NCBI GenBank assembly: GCA_039930985.1
Contig: JBDTSV010000116.1
Coordinates: forward strand, 1 to 12,992
Reading direction: 5' to 3'
Source of the DNA: CADEED01 sp039930985
GTDB taxonomy: Bacteria > Pseudomonadota > Gammaproteobacteria > Steroidobacterales > Steroidobacteraceae
DNA: 12,992 nt
The translations under genes and the position numbers were made by a program. This document shows positions 7,290 to 12,992 of this stretch, piece after piece. Each line of letters opens with the position of its first letter. The stretch's first letter is position 1. A model generated the notes under the pieces. That model searched no databases. It had not been told where the DNA came from and saw nothing but the letters and a program-made list of their open reading frames with translations.

Positions 7290-9335
7290 TCACTCCGGCT
7301 TAAACACAATGCGCTGAACCGCGAGACGCGCATCAGCCGATTCGAATTCTTCGAACCGGGCGCCCTCCATCGCCGCGATAGCCGCTGAATCGAACAGGCC
7401 CGCCGGTTCGCTGGAGAGCACGCGCACACGTTCCGTGCGGCCTTCCGGCGTCACGTAGAACTCGACCCGCACCCAGCCCTCGACGCCCTTGGCGGACGCC
7501 GGATACTTCGGCTTCGGCGGCCGCGTCATCTTGAGCGGCGGTAGTTTGGGCGCGGCGGCCGCGGTGGCGGCGGCCTGCTGTGCGTTGGCCAGCGCGGAGC
7601 GCAGGTCGCCGAGATCGGCGTCGCCGCCAAGGCTTTCGGCAGCATCGAGCAGCGCGGCAGCATCGGTCGGGCGACCCGCCGTCAGGCGCGAACGGGCTTC
7701 GGAAATGAGACGGGCGCGCACATCACGCACCACCTGCTGCGTGACCGGGCTGCGCACGTCGAGCAATCGCAGGCGTTCGGCATTGGAGACCGCCGAGTCA
7801 TTGGCGGGATTCAGCAGATTGCCGCTCGCGAGGCGATCCTGGGCTGCCTTGGCGAAACGCGCGAGGTCTTCATTGGTGCGCTGTTGCTTCTGCGCGGCGG
7901 CGGTCATGTCGCGCTGCGCGGCGTTGAGAGCCGAAGCCGAGACGCCGTTGTCGCGCGCCGCGGCGATCATGGCCTGCATGCCCGCCTGGTCACCCTTGGA
8001 GGCGGCATCACGAGCGGCATTCAGCAGACGCTGATTCAGATCATTGTTGAGTCGCGAGACCAGTTCCGCCGAGGCGCCAGCCTCGCGCAACGAAGCAATG
8101 GCATCTTTCGCGGACTCGTCATTCGGCGTCACCAGGCGACCGTTCGCCAGGCGCGCTTCGGCGGCCGCGACCAATCGTCCCACGACCACCGAACGGCGTT
8201 TGTTGTCGAGCTCCTTGGACAGCTGCGCGATCTGCGCCGGCGGCAGCAGCGCATCTTTCTGCGCCGCCTCGAGCAGCGTCTGCGCGCGGTCGAAATTCTG
8301 AGCGGCAAGCGTCGCCTGGATCTGCGCCAGCGCGGTCTGGGCGCGCATGGAATCGAGGCGCGCGTCGACTTCCACCAGTCGCTGATCCTTCGGATCGATG
8401 CTGCGCGCGGCTTCGAGCTCGGCGAGCGCGTTGTCGAAGCGACGCTCATCGAGCGCGGTGCGGGCGCGAGCGATCAGCAATCCGCCGAGACGCTTCAGGC
8501 CTTCGGTGGCTTCGGCATTGTTCGGCTCGAGTTGCAGCACGGTGCGGAAGTGTTCAAGAGCGTTGTTCTTGGCGGGCTCGATGTAGCGGCGCTCGTCCAT
8601 GGCGAGGCGCGCCTTTTCGAGCACTTCGTCGAGCGAGGCGGCCGGAGCGGACGCAGTCGGCGATGCGGGTTTTCCCGACGCCGAAGTCGATGCAGTGGGC
8701 GCGGCGGCAGTGGCGCCTGCGGCCGGAGTGGCTTCCGACGAGCCCTTGGACATGAAGTACCAGCCACCACCCGCAGCGGCAATGACGGCCACGGCGATCC
8801 CGACGATGACACCCATCGACATGCCAGACTTCGCCGAGCCACCCGAACTGTCGCTCGAGGAAGCCGTGACCGCGCTCAGTGCGTCGGCCGTGGAAGAGAT
8901 GCGAGCCGCATCGTTGATCGCGCGCAGCATGGCGGCGGGTTCGACCGGTGAGTCGACCAGCGCCTGGATGGCGCCTTCGAGCATCAGGGCGTCGACCGTA
9001 CCGGCCGAGGCGGCATCGCGGATGGCGATGACCACAGGATTGTGAGGACTCGCGGTAATCGGCGCGAAGTCTTCGGGGTTCGTGCCGCGCAGATCCGCGA
9101 TCAGGATGGTGCGCGTACCCGGCTTGAGCATGTTGGCGGCAGTGGCAAGACTGTCCGCGTGCCGCAATGAGCAGGTGGATTCGAGCATCGGCCCGAGTTG
9201 GCCCCACAGTTCGAGGTCAGGCGTGGCGATGAGCGCCAAAGGACGCTTCGATTTGAAAGAGCCGGCTCCGGGATTGCCCCTGGCCGCGGTTGAATCGCTG
9301 TGCGCTGTCGCGCCGAACTCAGAACGTGCTTGCAT
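7290..9335 (-). CDS. Degenerate-receiver, TPR-like and TonB C-terminal domain fusion protein
   Basis: The 681-residue product is a probable inner-membrane protein and the first gene of the signalling cassette. Residues about 31-145 look like a response-regulator receiver fold with the usual strand pattern. Asp81 (LIADLRG) sits at the phospho-acceptor position, but only one acidic residue (Asp40) is at the metal site and the conserved lysine of the KP motif is replaced (DSPVEP, 128-133). One membrane segment covers about 174-195, followed by an Ala/Ser/Thr-rich linker (about 199-234). TPR-like helical repeats follow (about 237-590), including a duplicated module at 391-478 and 497-585. A TonB C-terminal domain covers about 604-681 (PKYPASAKGVEGWV to the end). 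The membrane segment lacks the SxxxH motif TonB uses with ExbB, so energy coupling is doubtful. I predict receiver inside, repeats and TonB domain in the periplasm. The joint function is unknown. Confidence 0.82.
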   Translation of the reverse strand: MQARSEFGATAHSDSTAARGNPGAGSFKSKRPLALIATPDLELWGQLGPMLESTCSLRHADSLATAANMLKPGTRTILIADLRGTNPEDFAPITASPHNPVVIAIRDAASAGTVDALMLEGAIQALVDSPVEPAAMLRAINDAARISSTADALSAVTASSSDSSGGSAKSGMSMGVIVGIAVAVIAAAGGGWYFMSKGSSEATPAAGATAAAPTASTSASGKPASPTASAPAASLDEVLEKARLAMDERRYIEPAKNNALEHFRTVLQLEPNNAEATEGLKRLGGLLIARARTALDERRFDNALAELEAARSIDPKDQRLVEVDARLDSMRAQTALAQIQATLAAQNFDRAQTLLEAAQKDALLPPAQIAQLSKELDNKRRSVVVGRLVAAAEARLANGRLVTPNDESAKDAIASLREAGASAELVSRLNNDLNQRLLNAARDAASKGDQAGMQAMIAAARDNGVSASALNAAQRDMTAAAQKQQRTNEDLARFAKAAQDRLASGNLLNPANDSAVSNAERLRLLDVRSPVTQQVVRDVRARLISEARSRLTAGRPTDAAALLDAAESLGGDADLGDLRSALANAQQAAATAAAAPKLPPLKMTRPPKPKYPASAKGVEGWVRVEFYVTPEGRTERVRVLSSEPAGLFDSAAIAAMEGARFEEFESADARLAVQRIVFKPE

Positions 9336-9594
9336 GGACCCTCAACCTCTCATCGAACTAGTTGGCGACGTGGCTCTTCCTCGCGGACGTCGGGCTTCAA
9401 TGGCCCGTCTCCGGGGAACGACATGAGGGCCAGTATTAAGTCAGCGCGTTGCCGCTGTACGGGACTGAGTCACATCCGGCACATGGGACCACCCCACGAA
9501 CGGCCGGATCGCGACCTGGATCACAAATGGTGCGTGCACGCGAAACGCTGGAAATGAGGCCTGTTTCGCTGATTCCGCGCGAACGGGCCAACGG
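9336..9594. other. Intergenic region between murA and the signalling cassette
   Basis: This 259-nt gap lies downstream of murA and upstream of the TonB-fusion gene, both on the minus strand, so it should hold the cassette promoter. No convincing promoter is visible. A TAATAC hexamer on the minus strand (9433-9438) lacks a good -35. A 7-bp inverted repeat, GCGAAAC (9540-9546) and GTTTCGC (9563-9569), has a 16-nt loop and no T-run, so it is at best a weak terminator for murA. I see no gene or RNA here that I can support. Confidence 0.4.
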
Positions 9595-10854
9595 TCAGTT
9601 TGGGACGCGGCGAATCTGCGCGCCGATCTGAGCCAGCTTTTCTTCCAGTGCTTCGTATCCCCGATCTATGTGGTAAATGCGCTCGATCTCGGTCCTCCCT
9701 TCGGCAACCAGGCCCGCCAGGACAAGGCTGGCCGATGCGCGCAGGTCGGTGGCCATCACCGGCGCGGCCGTGAGCCTGGGCACTCCCTTGATGATCGCAG
9801 TGTTGCCTTCGAGGCGGATCTCCGCGCCGAGCCGCCGCATCTCGAGCATGTGCATGAACCGGTTTTCAAAAATTGTCTCGACAATGGTGCCGACGCCATC
9901 GGCAATCGTGTTCAGCGCCGCGAACTGCGCCTGCATGTCGGTGGGGAAAGCCGGGTACGGGGCGGTGCGCACGTCCACCGACTTCGGGCGCTTCTTGCGC
10001 ATGTCCACCTCTATCCAGTTGGGGCCGATACCCACCTTGGCGCCCGCCTCGATGAGCTTCGCGGTGACCGCGTCCAGGTGTTCCGGGGCAGTGTTCTTGA
10101 TACGTACGAAACCCGATGTGATTGCGCCGGCGACGAGATAGGTGCCACCTTCGATGCGATCGGGCAGCACTTCGTAGCTCGTGCCGTGCAGTTTTTCGAC
10201 GCCCTGGATCGCGATCTTGTCGGTGCCGGCGCCGCGGATTTTTGCACCCATGGAGATGAGGAAGTTAGCCAGGTCGACCACCTCCGGTTCGCGCGCGGCG
10301 TTCTCGATGATGGTCTCGCCGTCGGCCAGCGTCGCCGCCATCATGAGATTTTCCGTGCCGGTGACGGTGACGGTTTCGAGGTTCAACCGGGCGCCCTTCA
10401 ATCGTCCGGCGCGGGCACGGATGTAGCCGCCATCGATATTGATCTCGGCGCCCATGGCCTGCAGTCCGGCGACGTGGATGTTCACCGGCCGCGCGCCGAT
10501 CGCACACCCGCCGGGCAGCGACACATCGGCCTTGCCGAAGCGCGCCAACAGCGGACCCAGCACCAGGATCGAGGCGCGCATGGTCTTCACCAGCTCGTAC
10601 GGCGCGAAACATTCGCGCGTGGTGGTGCCGTCGATCTCGATCTGCATTTTCTCGTCGATGGTGACCGAGACGCCCATGCGCCCTAACAACTCGATCATCG
10701 TGGTCACGTCCTGCAGATGCGGAACGTTGCGTATGGTCACCGGTCCGTCGGCCAGCAACGCTCCGGCCACGATCGGCAATGTGGCGTTCTTCGCGCCGGA
10801 TATCCGCACTTCCCCCTCGAGGGGAATGCCACCGTTGATCTGCAGTTTGTCCAC
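9595..10854 (-). CDS. murA: UDP-N-acetylglucosamine 1-carboxyvinyltransferase MurA
   Basis: This cytoplasmic enzyme makes the first committed step of peptidoglycan synthesis, transferring enolpyruvate from phosphoenolpyruvate to UDP-N-acetylglucosamine. The 419-residue product has the standard length and landmarks: Lys22 (SGAKNA), Arg93 (TMRAS), catalytic Cys117 in LPGGCAIGARP, Asp306 in FPTDMQAQ and Arg398 near the C-terminus. Having Cys rather than Asp at 117 predicts sensitivity to fosfomycin, from known family behaviour. The start is GTG at 10852-10854, with only a weak GAGA-like ribosome site. The frame beginning MDKLQINGG matches the usual MurA N-terminus. A REP-like palindrome ends 13 nt upstream. 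The ibaG-murA pairing is common in gammaproteobacteria, but a possible terminator lies between them here. Confidence 0.98.
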   Translation of the reverse strand: MDKLQINGGIPLEGEVRISGAKNATLPIVAGALLADGPVTIRNVPHLQDVTTMIELLGRMGVSVTIDEKMQIEIDGTTTRECFAPYELVKTMRASILVLGPLLARFGKADVSLPGGCAIGARPVNIHVAGLQAMGAEINIDGGYIRARAGRLKGARLNLETVTVTGTENLMMAATLADGETIIENAAREPEVVDLANFLISMGAKIRGAGTDKIAIQGVEKLHGTSYEVLPDRIEGGTYLVAGAITSGFVRIKNTAPEHLDAVTAKLIEAGAKVGIGPNWIEVDMRKKRPKSVDVRTAPYPAFPTDMQAQFAALNTIADGVGTIVETIFENRFMHMLEMRRLGAEIRLEGNTAIIKGVPRLTAAPVMATDLRASASLVLAGLVAEGRTEIERIYHIDRGYEALEEKLAQIGAQIRRVPN

Positions 10855-10867
10855 GTACTGTCTCGCC

Positions 10868-10946
10868 GGGGTCTGACCCCATTTTTCTTGAAATGCGACG
10901 CTAGCAAAAAACTTTGCCGTCGATGAAAAAACCGGGGCCTGACCCC
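10868..10946. repeat. Inverted pair of REP-like palindromes (BIME-like element)
   Basis: Two near-identical palindromes face each other between ibaG and murA: GGGGTCTGACCCC at 10868-10880 followed by ATTTTTC, and the copy at 10934-10946 whose reverse complement reads GGGGTCAGGCCCC followed by GGTTTTTTC. The stretch between them can fold too: CGACG (10896-10900) pairs with CGTCG (10918-10922), and GCAAA (10904-10908) with TTTGC (10913-10917). The whole block is therefore a nested imperfect palindrome of about 80 bp. From general knowledge, GGGGTCWGACCCC-type palindromes occur as dispersed REP elements moved by RAYT (TnpA-REP) transposases in proteobacteria. No transposase is in this window. 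Confidence 0.7.
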
Positions 10947-10947
10947 C
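10926..10947 (-). terminator. Candidate intrinsic terminator after ibaG
   Basis: Read on the minus strand, 3 nt past the ibaG stop, a GGGG-TCAGG-CCCC hairpin is followed by GG and six Ts (10926-10931). The stem is short but GC-only. It coincides with the right REP-like unit, so it may be a side effect of the repeat rather than a selected terminator. If it works, murA needs its own promoter. Confidence 0.4.
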
Positions 10948-10950
10948 TTC

Positions 10951-11205
10951 CTACCCGCGCTTGTGGAACTCTTCGGGCGTCAACGCCTCGATGGACAGCG
11001 CGTGAATTTCCCGCCCCATGAGCCCGCCGAGGGCCTGGTAGATGAGCTGATGACGGGCAATGGGCTTCAGGCCCGCGAACTGCGCCGCGACGATCTGCGA
11101 GGCGAAGTGGGTGTTGTCGTCGGATTCGACGCGGACCGCCGCACCGGGCAGGCCGGCACGGATGAGGTCGGCGACGCGATCGGGGGTCATGGCATTGGAG
11201 TTCAT
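10951..11205 (-). CDS. ibaG: BolA/IbaG family protein
   Basis: This small cytoplasmic protein of the BolA family, IbaG (YrbA) branch, typically works with a monothiol glutaredoxin to bind or deliver [2Fe-2S] clusters. The IbaG branch is linked to acid resistance and envelope maintenance. The 84-residue product has the BolA fold signature: His33 (NTHF), a central ARHQLIYQALG segment (50-60), then IHALSIEALTPEEF (67-80). It has no cysteine in its fold, as usual for family members that bind clusters through histidine and a partner. The ATG at 11203-11205 has a weak AAGAT ribosome site; the inner ATG at 11188-11190 has none. The gene lies upstream of murA, as in many gammaproteobacteria, and is divergent from kdsD with only 29 nt between start codons. 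Confidence 0.9.
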   Translation of the reverse strand: MNSNAMTPDRVADLIRAGLPGAAVRVESDDNTHFASQIVAAQFAGLKPIARHQLIYQALGGLMGREIHALSIEALTPEEFHKRG

Positions 11206-11222
11206 GGCGCGATCTTAAGCGT

Positions 11223-11228
11223 TATGAT
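11223..11228 (+). promoter_or_regulatory. Candidate -10 element for kdsD
   Basis: TATGAT lies 6 nt before the kdsD ATG. The expected transcription start, about 7 nt past the hexamer, falls on the A of the ATG at 11235, and no Shine-Dalgarno sequence precedes the gene. Together these suggest a leaderless transcript. No good -35 is found at 16-18 nt spacing. Confidence 0.35.
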
Positions 11229-11234
11229 TCCCGC

Positions 11235-12221
11235 ATGAATGCCCAGCTCAAGACCGACCCGGCCGCGCTCATCGCCGCCGGGCGCCGGGCTCTCGAGATC
11301 GAAGGCCGGGCGATAGCCGCGCTGGTGTCGAGGCTCGACGCCAGTTTTGTGCGAGCCTGCGCCATCTGCCTCGACTGCCGTGGACGCGTCATCGTCAGTG
11401 GAATGGGCAAATCCGGGCACATTGCCGGGAAGATCGCCGCTACGCTTGCCTCCACCGGAACGCCCTCTTTCTTCCTGCATGCCGCCGAGGCCAGTCACGG
11501 CGATATCGGCATGATCACCCGCGATGACGTCCTGCTGGCCATCTCCAATTCTGGTGAAACCCCCGAGGTACTTCTGCTGATCCCGCACCTCTCGCGCCTC
11601 GGGGTGCCCATCATCGCGGTCACCGGCAACGCAAAATCGAACCTTGCGCGTGCGGCCGGCGTTCATCTCGACGTGAGCGTTGCCGAGGAAGCCTGCCCGC
11701 TCAATCTCGCACCGACTGCCAGCACCACCGCCACGCTTGCCCTCGGCGATGCGCTGGCCGTTGCGCTGCTCGAAGCGCGCGGTTTCACCTCGCAGGATTT
11801 CGCGCGCTCGCATCCGGGCGGCACGCTCGGCCGCAAGCTGCTGCTGCACGTCGGCGACGTGATGCGCACCGGCGACGACCTGCCCATCGTCGCATCCACG
11901 GCCTCGCTTGCCGAAGGGCTGGTGGTGATGTCGAAAAAAGGTCTCGGCATGTGCGTGGTCGCCGACGCCGGCCGCATGCTCGGCGTATTCACCGACGGCG
12001 ATCTGCGCCGCGCTCTCGATCGGGAATCCGATGTGCGCAAGACCCGCATGCGTGAGGTGATGACGTCGCCGGGCAAATCGGTGAAAGCCACTGAGCTCGC
12101 CGCCGAAGCGGCGCATCTCATGGAGAAATATCGCATTACCGCCCTGCCCGTCACCGATGACCAAGGCGCGCTCGTGGGCGCGCTCAACGTCCACGATCTG
12201 TTGCGCGCTGGCGTGCTGTGA
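11235..12221 (+). CDS. kdsD: D-arabinose 5-phosphate isomerase KdsD (KpsF family)
   Basis: This enzyme converts D-ribulose 5-phosphate to D-arabinose 5-phosphate, the first step in making Kdo for the LPS inner core, in the cytoplasm. The 328-residue product has an N-terminal SIS (sugar isomerase) domain (about 40-180) and two CBS domains (about 205-262 and 272-326). Lys59 (GMGKSG), Glu111, Glu152 and His193 (RSHPGG) fall at the same positions as the catalytic residues I recall for E. coli KdsD. The motifs HAAEASHGD (82-90) and SNSGET (104-109) also fit. It is followed by kdsC with a 4-nt GTGA overlap, so the pathway genes are coupled. There is no ribosome site before the ATG; see the -10 element just upstream. 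KdsD is preferred over the paralogues KpsF and GutQ because of its kdsC-lptC neighbours. Confidence 0.96.
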   Translation: MNAQLKTDPAALIAAGRRALEIEGRAIAALVSRLDASFVRACAICLDCRGRVIVSGMGKSGHIAGKIAATLASTGTPSFFLHAAEASHGDIGMITRDDVLLAISNSGETPEVLLLIPHLSRLGVPIIAVTGNAKSNLARAAGVHLDVSVAEEACPLNLAPTASTTATLALGDALAVALLEARGFTSQDFARSHPGGTLGRKLLLHVGDVMRTGDDLPIVASTASLAEGLVVMSKKGLGMCVVADAGRMLGVFTDGDLRRALDRESDVRKTRMREVMTSPGKSVKATELAAEAAHLMEKYRITALPVTDDQGALVGALNVHDLLRAGVL

Positions 12222-12727
12222 CGGGCGTCAGCGGGTTTCAGGCGGCGCTGCGTCGGGTGCGGCTGCTGGTGCTCGATGTCGACGGCGTGCTCACTGACGG
12301 ACGATTGTTCTACGGGGCCAAGGGCGAACTGCTCAAGGCCTTTCACGTGCGCGACGGTTACGGCATCAAGCAGGTCGCAAACATCGGTGTGGCCGTGGCC
12401 ATTCTCTCGGGGCGCAAATCCGCGGCGGTGTCGCGGCGCGCGCGCGAGCTCGGCATCCGCCACGTGATCCAGGGCGCCGCAGACAAACTCGTGGCCCTGC
12501 GCAAGCTCGCCAAGTCACGCCGCCTGTCGATCGAGGATTGCGCCTGCGTAGGCGACGACACCCCGGACGCGCCGATTCTCGCCGCCGCCGGCTTGGGAAT
12601 CGCCGTGGCGGACGCTCATCCCGACGCACTCGCCGCCGCGGACCTCGTGACGACGCGGCCGGGCGGACATGGCGCGGTGCGCGAGGTATGCGACTGGCTG
12701 GTCGCGGCACACAAGGTTTCCGCGTGA
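12218..12727 (+). CDS. kdsC: 3-deoxy-D-manno-octulosonate 8-phosphate phosphatase KdsC
   Basis: This HAD-superfamily phosphatase hydrolyses Kdo 8-phosphate to Kdo, the step before activation by CMP. The 169-residue protein matches the short, cap-less KdsC type that works as a tetramer. HAD motifs are complete: Asp20 and Asp22 in LVLDVDGVLTDG (nucleophile and general acid/base), Ser64 in LSGRKS, Lys90 and the Asp113-Asp114 pair in CVGDDTPD. A C-terminal RPGGHGAVREV (147-157) is also typical. It starts at GTG 12218-12220, overlapping the kdsD stop as GTGA, and its own stop overlaps the lptC GTG in the same way. The three genes thus form one translationally coupled unit, as in many gammaproteobacteria. 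Confidence 0.96.
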   Translation: MTGVSGFQAALRRVRLLVLDVDGVLTDGRLFYGAKGELLKAFHVRDGYGIKQVANIGVAVAILSGRKSAAVSRRARELGIRHVIQGAADKLVALRKLAKSRRLSIEDCACVGDDTPDAPILAAAGLGIAVADAHPDALAAADLVTTRPGGHGAVREVCDWLVAAHKVSA

Positions 12728-12992
12728 AGCGCTGGCCGCGCATCCTCGCCTACGTCGCGGTGATCGCGGTGATCGCGGTGGCCTATCTCATCGGCCGTGG
12801 CGGCCACGACGACAGCAGTACCGACGTCGCGAACGCCGCACTGGTCGATCCCGGCTACGCGGCGCGCGATGCCGAGGTCATCGAAACCGGATACGACGGC
12901 CGCGAACGCTACCGTCTCAAGGCAAGCGTCATCCGCCAGCAGACCGAGTCCGGCGTCATCAATCTCGAAAACCTCGAGATGAACTACCACGC
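12724..12992 (+). CDS. lptC: LPS export protein LptC, N-terminal part
   Basis: Partial gene: 89 codons are present and the gene runs off the right edge. LptC is a bitopic inner-membrane protein that receives LPS from LptB2FG and passes it to the periplasmic bridge protein LptA. The translation starts MKRWPRILAYVAVIAV; a membrane helix covers about 7-23, followed by a polar periplasmic part with the family-like segment PGYAARDAEVIETGYDG and, further on, INLENLEMNY. The latter fits the first strands of the beta-jellyroll. The GTG start overlaps the kdsC stop by 4 nt (GTGA). The membrane helix codons contain a tandem 9-bp repeat, GTGATCGCG, at about 12761-12778, which produces a VIAVIAV pattern. 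Position after kdsC supports the call. Confidence 0.88.
   Translation, partial: MKRWPRILAYVAVIAVIAVAYLIGRGGHDDSSTDVANAALVDPGYAARDAEVIETGYDGRERYRLKASVIRQQTESGVINLENLEMNYH

Noticed and set aside
7884..8951. A 355-codon plus-strand open frame opposite the TonB-fusion gene
   Set aside because: It has no recognisable motif and biased His/Arg/Gly composition, and it lies fully inside a minus-strand gene with a recognisable TonB C-terminal domain.
9433..9438. TAATAC on the minus strand as a -10 element for the signalling cassette
   Set aside because: It has three mismatches to TATAAT and only a poor -35 (CGTACA) at 17 nt, so it is too weak to call.
9540..9569. Inverted repeat GCGAAAC/GTTTCGC as a murA terminator
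   Set aside because: The stem is 7 bp with a 16-nt loop and no T-run on the minus strand. It is mentioned only as part of the intergenic description.
9449..9631. A 60-codon plus-strand open frame in the murA-cassette gap
   Set aside because: It has no ribosome site and no recognisable sequence, and it runs into the 3' end of murA on the opposite strand.
12761..12778. Tandem GTGATCGCG copies as a regulatory or mobile repeat
   Set aside because: There are only two copies, within codons for a membrane helix (Val-Ile-Ala repeats), and they are explained by the protein sequence.

Overview
The window looks like chromosomal DNA of a GC-rich gammaproteobacterium. The basis is the gene content and order: petA-petB-petC followed by sspA, a DegS/AlgW-type protease, murA with ibaG, and kdsD-kdsC-lptC. 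From memory, the same blocks sit close together in Pseudomonas-like genomes. No species-level marker is present. The order cannot be fixed from sequence alone; something near Xanthomonadales, Nevskiales or Steroidobacterales is a guess.

Layout. (1) Positions 1-2809, minus strand: petA, petB and petC encode the three subunits of the cytochrome bc1 complex, with overlapping ends, and are followed by the 5' end of sspA. (2) Positions 2810-2925: a divergent control region with a perfect TATAAT on the minus strand and a perfect 10-bp inverted repeat. (3) Positions 2926-4140, plus strand: a membrane-anchored, single-PDZ HtrA-family serine protease. (4) Positions 4144-9335, minus strand: a tight four-gene signalling cassette. 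In transcription order it encodes a protein with a degenerate receiver, one membrane segment, TPR-like repeats and a TonB C-terminal domain; a membrane-anchored CheA-like histidine kinase with an internal Hpt domain and no CheW-like domain; a stand-alone CheY-like receiver; and a CheX-type phosphatase. (5) Positions 9595-11205, minus strand: murA preceded by ibaG (BolA family), separated by an inverted REP-like pair. (6) Positions 11235-12992, plus strand: kdsD, kdsC and the start of lptC, for Kdo synthesis and LPS transport, linked by 4-nt GTGA overlaps.

How the genes fit together. Most are core envelope and energy genes: quinol oxidation (PetABC), peptidoglycan precursor synthesis (MurA), LPS inner core and transport (KdsD, KdsC, LptC) and envelope stress proteolysis (DegS-like). 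The part that stands out is the signalling cassette. The kinase would phosphorylate CheY, CheX would remove the phosphate, and the TonB-fusion protein spans the inner membrane with a receiver-like domain inside and a periplasm-facing TPR/TonB end. No chemoreceptor, CheW, CheR, CheB, flagellar gene, ExbB or ExbD is visible here. I read it as a possible undescribed envelope-sensing phosphorelay inserted in a housekeeping neighbourhood. The assignment of each domain is well supported; the joint function is inference.
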